Shown here: piece by piece, positions 45,799-55,602 of the stretch
How the letters are laid out: each line of letters opens with the position of its first letter
Position numbering within the stretch: the first letter of the stretch is position 1
Assembly (NCBI GenBank): GCA_020073495.1
Contig: JAIQFD010000004.1
Coordinates: 547,001-611,000 of the forward strand
From: Terriglobia bacterium
Lineage (GTDB): Bacteria > Acidobacteriota > Terriglobia > Terriglobales > Acidobacteriaceae
DNA: 64,000 bases
Direction: 5' to 3'
Program-made: the position numbers and the translations under genes
The notes under the pieces: model-generated
Told to the model about the DNA's origin: nothing
Database searches by the model: none
The model's input: the letters and a program-made list of their open reading frames with translations, nothing else

Positions 45799-47235
45799 AT
45801 GGTAGCGGAGATAAAGTTCGGCACCGACGGATGGCGGGGCGTCATCGCCGACGATTTCACCTTCGACAACGTGCGCCGCGTCGCTGCCGCCATCGCAGCC
45901 TACGTCAAGAGGAACGAAGACGCGAAGAGAGGCCTGGTCATCGGCTACGACACTCGCTTCGCCTCCCGGCAGACCGCCCGCGCTGCCGCCGAAGTCATCG
46001 CCGCCGCCGGCTTGCCCGTCCGTCTCTCCAACGATTACATCCCCACGCCTGCGCTCTCCTATGCCGTGAAGCATCTTCATGCCGCCGGAGGCGTGGTCGT
46101 CACCTCCAGTCACAATCCTTGGGATTGGAACGGAGTGAAGTACAAGGCGGGCTACGGCGGCTCGGCGACTCCCGCCATCATGCAGAAGATTGAGGCCGAG
46201 TTGAAGCCCGAGCCACCCACCGTTCGGTCCGGCGGCGCGCTCACTGAGACCGACTTCAAGACGCCCTACATCGAAGCCATCACCCGCTTCGCCGACCTCG
46301 ACCGCATCGCCCGCGCCGGCTTTCGACTGGCCGTGGATGCGATGTACGGCTCCGGCCGCGGGGTGCTCAGCGGCATCTTCTCCGCCCGCGGCATCGATCA
46401 CGTGGCCATCCGCCAGGAACTCGACCCGCTCTTTCCCGGCATCAATCCCGAGCCCATCGAGCCGCACATCCAGGCGCTGCGCGACGCGGTCCTGCGCGAA
46501 AAATGCCACGCGGGATTTGCCACCGACGGCGACGCCGACCGCATCGGCGCCATCGCCGAGGACGGCAGCTTCGTGGACGCGCACAAATGTTTCGCCGTCA
46601 TTCTGCAATGGCTGCTGGAGCGCCGTCCGCAGTGGGCCGGCGACGTAGTGCGCGCCTTCAACACCACCAGCATGCTCGATCGCATCGCCGCCCGCTATGG
46701 TCGCAGGCTGCACGAGTGCGGTATCGGCTTCAAGTACATCTGCGACCTGATGCTCGCCGGCGACATCCTGGTCGGCGGCGAGGAATCCGGCGGCATCGGC
46801 ATCACCCGGCACCTGCCCGAGCGCGACGGCATCCTCAACTCACTCCTGCTCGCCAACATCATGGCCGAGGAAGGCAAAACGCTCGCCCAGCTCGTCGCGC
46901 GCCTGCAGAAGGATTACGGGCCGCACTATTTCGGACGCCGCGACCTGCACATCCCCGACGACCTCAAGCAGAGCGCCATCCAGCGCGCTTCTTCGGACTC
47001 GACTTTGCCCCGCGTCGGCGGCTATCGCGTTGTCCGCCGCCAGGATCTCGACGGCATCAAGGTGTTCCTCGACGCGCCGCGCAACGGCAACGGAGCCGAG
47101 GCCTGGGTCCTGCTGCGCGCTTCCGGCACCGAGCCCCTGTTACGCTTGTACTCCGAGGCCTCCTCGCCCGCCCTCGTGGACGAGATCCTCGCCGCCGCCG
47201 AGGATTTCGTTCGCGATAAAGCTACAGCGGCGTAA
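45799..47235 (+). CDS. manB: Phosphomannomutase/phosphoglucomutase
   Basis: 478 aa from ATG 45799. KFGTDGWRGVIADDFT opens the fold, the phosphoserine is in VVVTSSHNPWDWNGVKYK near residue 110, magnesium binds at FATDGDADRIGA near 245, sugar at GGEESGGIGITRH and phosphate at RASGTEPLLRLY. Placed after manA and manC it should supply mannose-1-P, though glucose-1-P activity is possible. GDP-mannose feeds envelope polysaccharides. Confidence 0.92.
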   Translation: MVAEIKFGTDGWRGVIADDFTFDNVRRVAAAIAAYVKRNEDAKRGLVIGYDTRFASRQTARAAAEVIAAAGLPVRLSNDYIPTPALSYAVKHLHAAGGVVVTSSHNPWDWNGVKYKAGYGGSATPAIMQKIEAELKPEPPTVRSGGALTETDFKTPYIEAITRFADLDRIARAGFRLAVDAMYGSGRGVLSGIFSARGIDHVAIRQELDPLFPGINPEPIEPHIQALRDAVLREKCHAGFATDGDADRIGAIAEDGSFVDAHKCFAVILQWLLERRPQWAGDVVRAFNTTSMLDRIAARYGRRLHECGIGFKYICDLMLAGDILVGGEESGGIGITRHLPERDGILNSLLLANIMAEEGKTLAQLVARLQKDYGPHYFGRRDLHIPDDLKQSAIQRASSDSTLPRVGGYRVVRRQDLDGIKVFLDAPRNGNGAEAWVLLRASGTEPLLRLYSEASSPALVDEILAAAEDFVRDKATAA

Positions 47236-47319
47236 GCGTGTGTGCACTGCCGCCCGGCTGTGCGCGCAAACCCAGGTATCTGCGCAGCCAATTGCCGATT
47301 TCAAATTACAAATTACCAA

Positions 47320-47348
47320 TTGACAGTGGTTACAATCATTCCTACAAG
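47320..47348 (+). promoter_or_regulatory. Possible promoter for the M48 protease gene
   Basis: TTGACA (47320-47325), 17-nt spacer, TACAAG (47343-47348). A start site near 47355 would give almost no leader. The AATTACAAATTACCAATT wording just upstream belongs to a repeat type, so the match could be chance. Confidence 0.3.
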
Positions 47349-47356
47349 GGGGCTTC

Positions 47357-48505
47357 ATCTCTCTCCCAGTCGCAAGTAACCCGCCATCCCAGGACACGCC
47401 GGACACGCGTCGCTACAATCGCATCCGCCGCCTCCTCGGCATTTCCGACGCCCTTCTCGGCTTCGTCCTGCTGGTCGTCCTTCTCTCCACCGGCTGGACC
47501 GCCAAGCTCCGCGACTGGTCGTACACAGGCGCCCGCCAGCACTACGCCCTCGCCGTCTTCTTTTATGTCGGCATGCTCTCGGTGCTGGGTAAGCTCCTCG
47601 GCCTCGGCTTCGACGTCTTCGGCTTCCGTCTCGAGCACCAGTACCGCCTTTCCAACCAGAAGCTCCGTTCGTGGGCCTGGGACGAGGTGAAGGGCTGGCT
47701 GGTCGGCCTGGTGATCGCAACCATCCTGGTCGAGCTGGTGTACTTCACCATCCGCATGTCGCCCCAGCACTGGTGGCTGATCGCCTGGGCCGTCTTCGTC
47801 GCGCTCTTCGTCTTCTTTGCCCAGATCGCGCCCGTGGTGCTGTTCCCGCTCTTCTACAAGTTCAAGCCGCTGGAGAACGAGGACCTGAAACAGCGCCTGC
47901 TGCGGCTGAGCGAGCGCGCGGGCACGCGCGTCCGCGGCGTCTATGAGTGGAAGCTATCGGAGAAGAGCAAGAAGGCCAATGCGGCGCTCACCGGCCTGGG
48001 CCGGACCCGGCGCATCATCCTCGCCGACACCCTGCTCGAGAACTACACCCCCGACGAGATCGAAGCCATCCTCGCCCACGAGCTTGGCCACCACGTGCAC
48101 CGCCACATCCTGAAGTCCATTGTGGTGCAGGCCGGGATCACCTTCGCCGGATTCTGGATCGCCAGCGCCGTCCTGCGCTACTCCGTCGAGCACATCGCCA
48201 TGTTCGACGGTCGGCTCGACGACTTCGCCAATTTTCCCCTGCTGGCTCTGGTCTCGACCGTGCTTTCATTCCTGCTCATGCCCGCGCTGAACGCCTACTC
48301 GCGCTTCAATGAGCGTCAGGCCGACCAGTACGCCTGGAAGTCGATCCCCGACGTCGCCCCATTCGTCACTTCCATGAACAAGCTCGCCGACCAGAACCTC
48401 GCCGAGCGTGATCCCTCGCGCTTCGTCGAGTGGTTTTTCCACTCCCACCCGGCGATCTCCAAGCGCATCGCCGCCGCCCAATCCTGGACCGCAAAGCAGA
48501 CCTAG
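47357..48505 (+). CDS. M48-family membrane metalloprotease (Ste24/CAAX-type)
   Basis: The family frame is open from 47324. Everything from about 47402 (RRYNRIRRLLGISDALLGFVLLVVLL) is needed for the first membrane helix, yet no ATG, GTG or TTG occurs in frame before ATG 47573. The entry begins at ATC 47357, which follows AAGGGGG. Later parts are normal: about six membrane helices, the HELGHHVHRH zinc site near residue 238 (counted from 47357), and the third ligand in FNERQADQYAW. Ste24-type enzymes cleave membrane or lipidated proteins. The start could be non-standard or a base is misread. Confidence 0.85.
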   Translation: MSLPVASNPPSQDTPDTRRYNRIRRLLGISDALLGFVLLVVLLSTGWTAKLRDWSYTGARQHYALAVFFYVGMLSVLGKLLGLGFDVFGFRLEHQYRLSNQKLRSWAWDEVKGWLVGLVIATILVELVYFTIRMSPQHWWLIAWAVFVALFVFFAQIAPVVLFPLFYKFKPLENEDLKQRLLRLSERAGTRVRGVYEWKLSEKSKKANAALTGLGRTRRIILADTLLENYTPDEIEAILAHELGHHVHRHILKSIVVQAGITFAGFWIASAVLRYSVEHIAMFDGRLDDFANFPLLALVSTVLSFLLMPALNAYSRFNERQADQYAWKSIPDVAPFVTSMNKLADQNLAERDPSRFVEWFFHSHPAISKRIAAAQSWTAKQT

Positions 48506-51500
48506 AAGCGCACTACCGCGGAAAACTGCATGACCCTCGGATCGAGCGCGCCCGTCGGCGTGCCAAAGGCTGCGGCGCCTGTGATCTGTGGCGCAAGGCA
48601 GGGAATAGCGGCGGGGGCGCAGGTAGCGGGCGTGGTCGATCTCGCCAGCAACGTGGTTCGCACGCTGTTGAAATTGGCGCGGTTGAACAGGTTGAACGCG
48701 TCCCAATTCACCTGCAATGTCACACGCTCGTTGAGGCGTTGTGTTCGGGTCACGCGTGAATCCAAGGTGATGACACTGGGCAGAACGAAGGTGTTTCGCG
48801 CCAATCCCGGCGGCCGGTCGGTTGCTGCGTTGCCATCGTTATTGAGGTCGAAGTTCACCAGGCCGGAGTAGGGCTCGCCCGATGCGGCCAGGAAGATGCC
48901 GCTGAGCTGCCATCCTCCCAGCAGCACCCTCGCGGCGCGAGGAAGGCCGCTGCCGTACTTCAGCTCCCAAAGTCCGTACAGCACCAGCCGGTGCCGCTGG
49001 TCGGCGTCGGAGAGTCCCCGATCCAGCGAGGTATCGCCCGAGTCCGACAATAATCCGCCGTCTCCCGGCCCCGGGTTGAGGGCGCCGATCGTAGGGTTGT
49101 CGTCGATCGTCTCGGAATACGTGTAAGCCGCCTGGAACTGGAAGTGCCGCGAGAAGCGCTTGCTCGCTTGCACGGCCAGTGCGTGGTAAACCGAGTTCCC
49201 GTTGGTCTGGAGCAGTAACACCCGGTCGAACCCGACAATCGGTCGCGGCTGGGTATAGGCGCGGTAGCTAAGCAACGTGCTGGTCCCCGCCAGGCCGATG
49301 GTGGCCAGGGTTGCCGCCGGCAGATTGGCATCCTGCCAGTGCTGCAGGTGGACGCCCTTCGTCCCTAGGTACGTGACCGACACGGCAAAATCGCCGGCCA
49401 CCTGGTACTCGATGCTGACGTTGTCCTGTTGCACCACGCTCTGCCGGTAGCCGGCGGGGAAAGCCATCAGGATGTCGGGGGCGGTGGCCGGGGCGGGGCA
49501 ATTGGGCGCGTTTCCGGACGGAGGCCCGCACACATTGTTGGGATAGGCCGGGATCAGCGCCGCTGTCGGCGTCCCCCCTGCGAACGTGCGCGTCTGCGTC
49601 GTGATGCCATTCTGGAAGTAGGCGCGCGCGGCGGTCGCGCCCACCAGCCTCGGGAAATAGAGCCCGTATCCCGCGCGCATCACCAGCCGGTTGCTGCGCA
49701 GCGGGCTCCACGCGATCCCCACCCGCGGAGCGAGATTGTTCCTGTCCGTGGGAATGTAGCCGGTGTCGATGCCCGCCTGCGCCAGCGCCGCGGCCGGATT
49801 GTGCAACGCCACTTCCGTCATGACCTGCACGTCGTAGCGGAGCCCGGCAGTCAATGTCAGGCTCGGCCGGATCCGCCATTCGTCCTGCGCGAATGCAGCC
49901 ACCTCCACGTAGTTCGGATTCACGCTGATTGGCGGCTGGCCTATGCCGGAGAAGGCCTGCACGTACCTGTCCCCCGCCTGCGGCACGGGCGTTCCCGACA
50001 GGCTTCGCCCGAAACTGGCCAGCGTATTGAACCGGTAGCTCGCAAAAAAATTCAGCGCGCTGAAGAAGCGTCCCCGGTCGAGCAGGATGTTGACCCCGAA
50101 CTTCGGCGCATGCCGCCCCCGGCTCAGCGACAAGGTCTCCGACCACTCGGCGCGTTTTACGTCGTTGCTGACGGGAAGGCGCGCCGCACCGCCCACCAGC
50201 AGAACCTGCTGCCCGCCTTCCAGGACGGTCGCTTCCGGGTTCGTGCTGTTGGAAGGTTGCGGCTCCGCGCTGCTCACGTAACTGAAGCTGGCGACGTTCA
50301 CCGCGTTGGGCGAGATGGTGGAGTTCAGCCACACGGCGGCACTATCCACGATCTGCTCCGTCGCCCCCGTATGTTCCAGCGATTGCTGCGGCCCCACATT
50401 GGCGAGATTGTCCGCGAGAAGCCGGTGGCGGTCCCATCGTGCGCTGAACGTGTTAGCCGGGTTGACGATCCAGTCCAGCCGGGCCAGTCCTACGTTCTGA
50501 TTGAAAGTGCGGACGTAGGGGCTGGCCCGGGCCTCCAGGTAATCGAGCGCCACTTGCTGGAAGTGCGCCGTTGCTGGGTTTGGCGACAGGCTGAATCCGG
50601 AAGGAAGGTTCAACATGGTCAGGTTCTGCTCGCTCCGCCGTTGCCCGTCATAGCTGCCGTAGAAAAAGAGCCGGTCCTTCCGTACCGGACCGCCCAAGGC
50701 CCCGCCGAACTGGTGGGCATGGAAGGGTCCCTTCGGATCTCCGTTCATTTTGTTGATCGGGCTGTTGGCGTTCAGTCCTCGGTCTCGGAAGTACCAGAAG
50801 AGGGCCCCATGGAAGTCGTTTGTGCCCGACTTGGTGATCACGTTCACCACCGCGGTCCCCGCCCGCCCGAACTCCGCCGAGTACGAATTGGTGTTGACCT
50901 GGAATTCCTGGATCGATTCCTGGCTGAACAGGTACCGGTTGGGCGTGGCGGTCCCGACCGGGGCCGCCTGGAACCCGTTCTGGTCCGCCCCGTCCACCAC
51001 CAGCGAGCTGAACTGGAGTTGTCCAGCGAAGTTGTAGCCGGCTTGGCTGCCCGGCGCATCCGAAACCCCCGGCGTCAGTGCCACGAAATTCAGGAAGTTC
51101 CGGCCATTCAGCGGAAGGTTGGCCACGGAACGCGCGTTCACCGTGGTACTGAACTGGCTGCGCGTGGTCTCCACCAGGGGCGCTTCGCTGTTCACCACCA
51201 CCGAGTCGGCGTGCGCTCCGATGGCGAGCCGCACGGGTAGGTCCACTTTGGCTCCCACTCCGATTTCGATGTTGTGCTGGATGAACCGGCGGAATCCCGG
51301 AGATTCCACGCTGACCTCATAGGAACCGGGCGCCAGAACGGGGAACCGGAATAACCCGTGGGCGTCACTGCTCGTGGTGTGGACCGACGACGTGCCCATG
51401 CGGGTCGCTCGCACCACCGCGCCCGGAACCGCCGCGCTGGTAGGGTCCGTCACCGTCCCTTCCAGTGAGCCTTCGCTGCCGCTCTGCGCTGCCGCAGCCA

Positions 51501-51543
51501 CGCACAGCAGGAGCCACACCGGCGCCAGCTTCCAGCTCATCAT
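48502..51543 (-). CDS. Oar-like TonB-dependent receptor with carboxypeptidase-regulatory domain
   Basis: 1013 aa from ATG 51543, whose first bases overlap the stop of the regulator gene (ATGA). Signal peptide to about residue 20, regulatory beta-sandwich (GSLEGTVTDPTSAAVPGAVVRATR), plug domain (LPLNGRNFLNFVALTPGV, VVDGADQNGFQ) and a long barrel ending in Phe. This architecture is greatly expanded in acidobacteria and Myxococcus (Oar) and is tied to uptake or adhesion; the ligand is unknown. Its 3' end overlaps the M48 protease by 4 nt tail to tail. A longer frame to 52260 is only antisense noise within the regulator gene. Confidence 0.93.
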   Translation of the reverse strand: MMSWKLAPVWLLLCVAAAAQSGSEGSLEGTVTDPTSAAVPGAVVRATRMGTSSVHTTSSDAHGLFRFPVLAPGSYEVSVESPGFRRFIQHNIEIGVGAKVDLPVRLAIGAHADSVVVNSEAPLVETTRSQFSTTVNARSVANLPLNGRNFLNFVALTPGVSDAPGSQAGYNFAGQLQFSSLVVDGADQNGFQAAPVGTATPNRYLFSQESIQEFQVNTNSYSAEFGRAGTAVVNVITKSGTNDFHGALFWYFRDRGLNANSPINKMNGDPKGPFHAHQFGGALGGPVRKDRLFFYGSYDGQRRSEQNLTMLNLPSGFSLSPNPATAHFQQVALDYLEARASPYVRTFNQNVGLARLDWIVNPANTFSARWDRHRLLADNLANVGPQQSLEHTGATEQIVDSAAVWLNSTISPNAVNVASFSYVSSAEPQPSNSTNPEATVLEGGQQVLLVGGAARLPVSNDVKRAEWSETLSLSRGRHAPKFGVNILLDRGRFFSALNFFASYRFNTLASFGRSLSGTPVPQAGDRYVQAFSGIGQPPISVNPNYVEVAAFAQDEWRIRPSLTLTAGLRYDVQVMTEVALHNPAAALAQAGIDTGYIPTDRNNLAPRVGIAWSPLRSNRLVMRAGYGLYFPRLVGATAARAYFQNGITTQTRTFAGGTPTAALIPAYPNNVCGPPSGNAPNCPAPATAPDILMAFPAGYRQSVVQQDNVSIEYQVAGDFAVSVTYLGTKGVHLQHWQDANLPAATLATIGLAGTSTLLSYRAYTQPRPIVGFDRVLLLQTNGNSVYHALAVQASKRFSRHFQFQAAYTYSETIDDNPTIGALNPGPGDGGLLSDSGDTSLDRGLSDADQRHRLVLYGLWELKYGSGLPRAARVLLGGWQLSGIFLAASGEPYSGLVNFDLNNDGNAATDRPPGLARNTFVLPSVITLDSRVTRTQRLNERVTLQVNWDAFNLFNRANFNSVRTTLLARSTTPATCAPAAIPCLAPQITGAAAFGTPTGALDPRVMQFSAVVRF

Positions 51544-53429
51544 GGGACCCTTGCTTCCGTTGCTTTCGCGGTATCGGCGGATGCGCTGTTTTGAGGAAAT
51601 CGTGCCCAGGGATTGCCGGTGCGATGGATCAGTTCCTGGAACCGCGGATCGGCCTTGATCTCGTCCGACAACATCGGGCTCAGCCACTGGCGCGGCAGTT
51701 GCGGGTCGTGCGACTCGTAGGCTTGGGTCAGAATGCCTAACGCGCGCTCGCGGTCTCCCAGCGCATCGTAGATGTGTGCCGCCGCGATAGACGCGCCTTC
51801 GGCGCGTTTGGTCTCGATCCTGCGGGCGATCTCCAGCGCCTCGGCGCGCCGCCCTCCGGCGGCATAGACCCACCCGCAGCTGTCCACCACCGCGGCCTCT
51901 GGCTGTTTCTGTTGCAGCCTGGCTAGGGCGGTCTCGCACTCTTCGATCGCCTCGGAAAACATCCGCTTTTTCGTGTAGGCCCACGCCATTTCGTAGTGGG
52001 CGTGATGAATCGCAGGATCCAGCCGCTCGGTCCTCTGGAGCTGGGCGATGGCTTCGTCGTAATGTCCGGCCATGAAATACGTCCACCCGGCCGACAATTG
52101 CACGCTGTAATTCAGAGGATCGCGTGCCGCCGTCTTGCGCGCTACCAGCACCGATTGCTCTTTTTGTCCCGTTGCCGACAGGAACATCTCCGGCCCCGGC
52201 CAGTTCGGATCTATCTCCGATGCCCGCTGAAACTCGCGCGCCGCGCCCTCCCAGTCCCACGCCGCCAGTTTCAATCGCCCGAGCGCCTGGTGTGGTTCTC
52301 GGAGCATCGGGTCGAGGGCCACTGCCTTCTCCAAGGCCTCCTTGGCCTGCGCAACAGTGTCCTCGTGTGCCTGTGCCGCCAGCCGCTCATAACATTGGCC
52401 CAGCGCAGCCCAGGCGGGCGCGTAGCTGGGATCTGCATCGAGCGCTTCGTGAAAATACCCGATCGCCTTCCACATCTGCTCCTTCGTCGTCTTGCTCGCG
52501 TAATAGTGGCCCTTGAAATAAGCCTTCGACACCGCTGGATCCACGCCCTTGGCGTTGTCCAGCAGGAGCCGCTCTTGCTCGGTCAATTCGATGTGCAGTT
52601 TCCTGGCCAGCGTCCAGGCGATCAGGCCGGGCAGCCGGGAAGCTTCCCGCGGATCGCTGTCGTAGCTCTGGGCCCACAGATGGCGATCGTCCTTTGCCGA
52701 GATGAGCTGTACCGTCATCCGGATGCGGTCGCCGCCCACTCGGACTGTGCCTTCCAGGATCCCGTCGACTCCCAATTCACGCGCGACCTCCGGCAGCGGC
52801 TTTTTCTGTTGCTTGTAACGCAGCACGGAAGTGCGCGAAATCACTTTCAGTGCGCTGATCTGGGCCAATTCCGTGATCAGTTCATCGTGCAGCCCGTCCA
52901 CGAAGTATTCCTGCTCGGGGTCCCCGGTCAGGTTCTGTAGCGGGAGCACCGCCAGCGAGGTGATCTCCGGCGTCCGATTCCTGGTCAACCACGCGCTTCC
53001 CCACACCAGGGCTAAGCCGACGACGACGACGGCCGCCAGCACTCCCAGGCGATACCGCTGCATCCAAGCGACGGCGGTCGCGCTTCCGACTGGCTCGATC
53101 GGATATATGAAGCGGTAGCCGCGGCGGGGAAGCGTCTCGATGAACCGCGGGCTGTCGGCCGAGTCTCCCAGGGCCTGACGCAGCCTCTTGACCGCGGCGT
53201 TGATGCTGACTTCGAAATCGACGAACGTGTCGGCCGGCCAGAGCCTCTGCTTGACTTCTTCGCGCGTGATCAATTCCCCGGGCCGGTCCAGCAGCAGTGC
53301 CAGTACCTGCATGGGCTGGCCCTCGAGTCGGATCTTCAGCCCCTTCTTGCGCAGTTCTCCGGTTTGGAGGTTCACTTCGAAGGCCCCGAAGCGGACCGTG
53401 GATTTCGGCGGGATAGGCGAGTCGGACAA
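51540..53429 (-). CDS. CadC-like membrane-anchored wHTH/TPR transcriptional regulator
   Basis: 629 aa. An OmpR/PhoB-type winged helix (FGAFEVNLQTGELRKKGLKIRL to RRGYRFIYPI, residues 10-115), one membrane helix (about 130-150), a TolB-N-like segment (SLAVLPLQNLTGDPEQEYFVDGLHDEL), then six or more TPR repeats outside. Such one-component regulators sense envelope signals and bind DNA directly. Coupled by ATGA to the Oar-like receptor it probably controls. Note FVDGLHDELITEL, a typical block in this family. Confidence 0.93.
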   Translation of the reverse strand: MSDSPIPPKSTVRFGAFEVNLQTGELRKKGLKIRLEGQPMQVLALLLDRPGELITREEVKQRLWPADTFVDFEVSINAAVKRLRQALGDSADSPRFIETLPRRGYRFIYPIEPVGSATAVAWMQRYRLGVLAAVVVVGLALVWGSAWLTRNRTPEITSLAVLPLQNLTGDPEQEYFVDGLHDELITELAQISALKVISRTSVLRYKQQKKPLPEVARELGVDGILEGTVRVGGDRIRMTVQLISAKDDRHLWAQSYDSDPREASRLPGLIAWTLARKLHIELTEQERLLLDNAKGVDPAVSKAYFKGHYYASKTTKEQMWKAIGYFHEALDADPSYAPAWAALGQCYERLAAQAHEDTVAQAKEALEKAVALDPMLREPHQALGRLKLAAWDWEGAAREFQRASEIDPNWPGPEMFLSATGQKEQSVLVARKTAARDPLNYSVQLSAGWTYFMAGHYDEAIAQLQRTERLDPAIHHAHYEMAWAYTKKRMFSEAIEECETALARLQQKQPEAAVVDSCGWVYAAGGRRAEALEIARRIETKRAEGASIAAAHIYDALGDRERALGILTQAYESHDPQLPRQWLSPMLSDEIKADPRFQELIHRTGNPWARFPQNSASADTAKATEARVP

Positions 53430-53665
53430 GGGCCCCCTCGTGATCAGGCCCCTCCGCCGAAACCGATTCTACGACATCAGCCCCTCGGCCCCAATCAAAA
53501 TGAGTATCACAGAGGCGTGCAAGTCTTTGACTGGCTGGGGCTTACCGTGTCCTCCATATTTCCCTTGCAGGTCCCACTCCTGCCATTGCAGTTCGCCCCG
53601 CAAGCGCGCAACAAATGAGCCTCCGCGGCGGACCCAGTCCGCTTTCGCACATGCATGGAGGGAAT
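53430..53665. other. Intergenic region between divergent regulator and PD40 genes
   Basis: 236 bp. Only the GGAGGG ribosome-binding site (53657-53662) of the PD40 gene is clear. No convincing promoter, repeat or small gene was seen. Confidence 0.6.
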
Positions 53666-54727
53666 ATGCTTCGCAGACGATTTTTCTTCTGGATGCTACT
53701 GGCCCTGGCGGCCTCACCCGCCGGTGCGCAACATTTCTCGGATTGGTCCGCTCCGGTCCACCTTGCCGATCCCAATTCAGTCGGTACTGAGACCGAGCCC
53801 TACGTCTCCAAGGACGGGCGCAGCCTTTATTTCGCCTGTAGCGACTGCCCGGGCGGTCTAGGCGGCAACGACCTGTACGTCTCCCGGCGCGCCAGTGTCG
53901 CTGAGCCGTGGGGTCCTCCGGAAAACCTCGGACCGACGGTGAACAGCGCCTACGCCGAAGGCAATCCCACGCTCTCCATCGACGGACATTCCCTGTACTT
54001 CACCAGCAACCGCCCCGACGGTTACGGCGGCAACGACATCTACGTTTCCCGTCGTCACAACAAGCGCGACGATTTCGGCTGGCGCCTGCCCGAAAATCTC
54101 GGTCCCGGCATCAATACGTCGGCCAATGAGGCGGAGGTATCGCTGTTCGAGGATGATGAAGACAGCGGCACAACCGTTCTCTACTTTGCGTCCAATCGTC
54201 CCGGCGGCCTCGGCGGCGACGATATCTATGTCAGTACGCTTCAGCCCGACGAGACCTTCGGCCCCGCCGTGCTGGTTCCCGAATTGAGCAGCCCCAAAGA
54301 CGATCGCGGCCCCAACCTCCGCCGCGATGGCCGGGAGATCTTCTTCACCTCCAACCGCGCCGGATCTCTCCTCAATCTGCAGGGTCTGCCCAGCTACGAC
54401 ATCTGGACCGCCACCCGTCCCTCGACCGCGGATCCCTGGTCCACGCCAGTCAGTGTCGATCCACTGGGCTCGATCGGCATCAATACCGGCAAGCACGACG
54501 GCGGTCCCGCGCTTTCATTTGACGCGAAGACCATGTATTTCCAGGCCGCGCAGCGTCCCGGCAATCTCGGGGTCGGCTGCCCCAACGCAGCCACCTGCTT
54601 CTTCGATATCTGGGTGAGCACCCGGACGAAACTCCACCCAAGGCCGGAGAAAGATGGCGACGACGGCGAGATGCAGCACGCTCACCATCACGCCGATCGC
54701 GGCTCCGCCCCTGGGGACGCTGAATGA
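53666..54727 (+). CDS. Secreted PD40/WD40-like beta-propeller protein
   Basis: 353 aa from ATG 53666 (GGAGGG just ahead). Signal peptide RRRFFFWMLLALAASPAGAQ. Five to six PD40-like blades repeat the pattern SxDGxSLYFxSxRPxGxGGNDIYVS (SKDGRSLYFACSDCP, SIDGHSLYFTSNRP, DDIYVSTLQ, RRDGREIFFTSNRAG, SFDAKTMYFQA). TolB-type propellers mediate protein contacts in the periplasm. The C-terminal His/Glu tail (MQHAHHHADRG) is odd. Confidence 0.85.
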   Translation: MLRRRFFFWMLLALAASPAGAQHFSDWSAPVHLADPNSVGTETEPYVSKDGRSLYFACSDCPGGLGGNDLYVSRRASVAEPWGPPENLGPTVNSAYAEGNPTLSIDGHSLYFTSNRPDGYGGNDIYVSRRHNKRDDFGWRLPENLGPGINTSANEAEVSLFEDDEDSGTTVLYFASNRPGGLGGDDIYVSTLQPDETFGPAVLVPELSSPKDDRGPNLRRDGREIFFTSNRAGSLLNLQGLPSYDIWTATRPSTADPWSTPVSVDPLGSIGINTGKHDGGPALSFDAKTMYFQAAQRPGNLGVGCPNAATCFFDIWVSTRTKLHPRPEKDGDDGEMQHAHHHADRGSAPGDAE

Positions 54728-54752
54728 TCTGGTGGGATCGGCTGGCAGATGG

Positions 54753-54783
54753 CCCACCCAAGCCCGCAATGGGCTTGGGTGGG
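54753..54783. terminator. Bidirectional terminator between PD40 and kdsB
   Basis: CCCACCCAAGCCC (54753-54765), GCAAT loop, GGGCTTGGGTGGG (54771-54783): 13 perfect pairs between convergent genes. Confidence 0.75.
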
Positions 54784-54789
54784 GAATGC

Positions 54790-55518
54790 TTAGTGTCTTC
54801 TCAGGATCTCTTCTACCCGCCGCCGGTCCTCTTCCGTATCCACCCCGATGGTGTCGTAGGGCGTCTCCGCTACCCGGATGGCGATCCCATTCTCCAGGAA
54901 CCGCAACTGCTCCAACCGCTCGCTGCGCTCCAGCGACGACTCGGGAAGAGAGCAGAATCTGTCGAGTGCGGTCTTCTTGTACGCGTAGAAGCCCAAATGT
55001 TTGAAGTAACGAGGCCCACTCCCGTCGCGATCGAAGGGGATCGTGGCCCGTGAAAAATAGAGAGCATTCCCGGCTAGGTCGGTCACCACCTTCACCGCGT
55101 TCGGATTGTTCACGTCCTCGGGCTTGGCCGGCGTCTTCACCGTCGAGACCTGCACCGACGCATCCTGGAAGCACGCAAGCAGCGCCTCGATGTGCTCCGC
55201 CCGCGCCATCGGCTCGTCCCCTTGCACGTTGATATAAACGTCCGCCGCCACCGCGAGGGCGATCTCGTGTACTCGGTCCGTCCCGCTGCGATGCTCGCTG
55301 GAGGTCAGCCGGGCGTTGAAGCCCTTGTCGAAGCAGAAGTCGAGGATTTCCGCCGAATCGGTCGCTACGATGACGTCGTCTAGTAATGAAGAGGACCGCG
55401 TGGCCTCGTACACCCACGCCAGCATGGGGCGCCCCGCGATCTCGCGCAACGGCTTGCGCGGCAGCCGGGTCGAAGCCAGTCGCGCCGGGATGACCGCTAT
55501 CGCTCGCATCCGCGCCAT
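54790..55518 (-). CDS. kdsB: 3-deoxy-manno-octulosonate cytidylyltransferase
   Basis: 242 aa from ATG 55518 (ATG 55509 also possible). AVIPARLASTRLPRKPL is the nucleotide motif, ARLTSSEHRSGTDRV and YINVQGDEPMA bind Kdo and metal, and HLGFYAYKKTALDRF completes the fold. It activates Kdo with CTP for lipopolysaccharide, so a Gram-negative envelope is expected. Confidence 0.96.
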   Translation of the reverse strand: MARMRAIAVIPARLASTRLPRKPLREIAGRPMLAWVYEATRSSSLLDDVIVATDSAEILDFCFDKGFNARLTSSEHRSGTDRVHEIALAVAADVYINVQGDEPMARAEHIEALLACFQDASVQVSTVKTPAKPEDVNNPNAVKVVTDLAGNALYFSRATIPFDRDGSGPRYFKHLGFYAYKKTALDRFCSLPESSLERSERLEQLRFLENGIAIRVAETPYDTIGVDTEEDRRRVEEILRRH

Positions 55519-55602
55519 TGTACTTCGGAGCCGGTTTGACACTCTTCCGAAGCGCCTCTTAGAATCGATTGAGGTCGCTCTCCTGTAACTCTCCCATTCA
55601 TT

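Noticed and set aside
51544-52260. N-terminal extension of the Oar-like receptor (frame open to 52260)
   Set aside because: It lies antisense-frame within the TPR regulator, has no family match, and a signal peptide begins at 51543 with an ATGA coupling.
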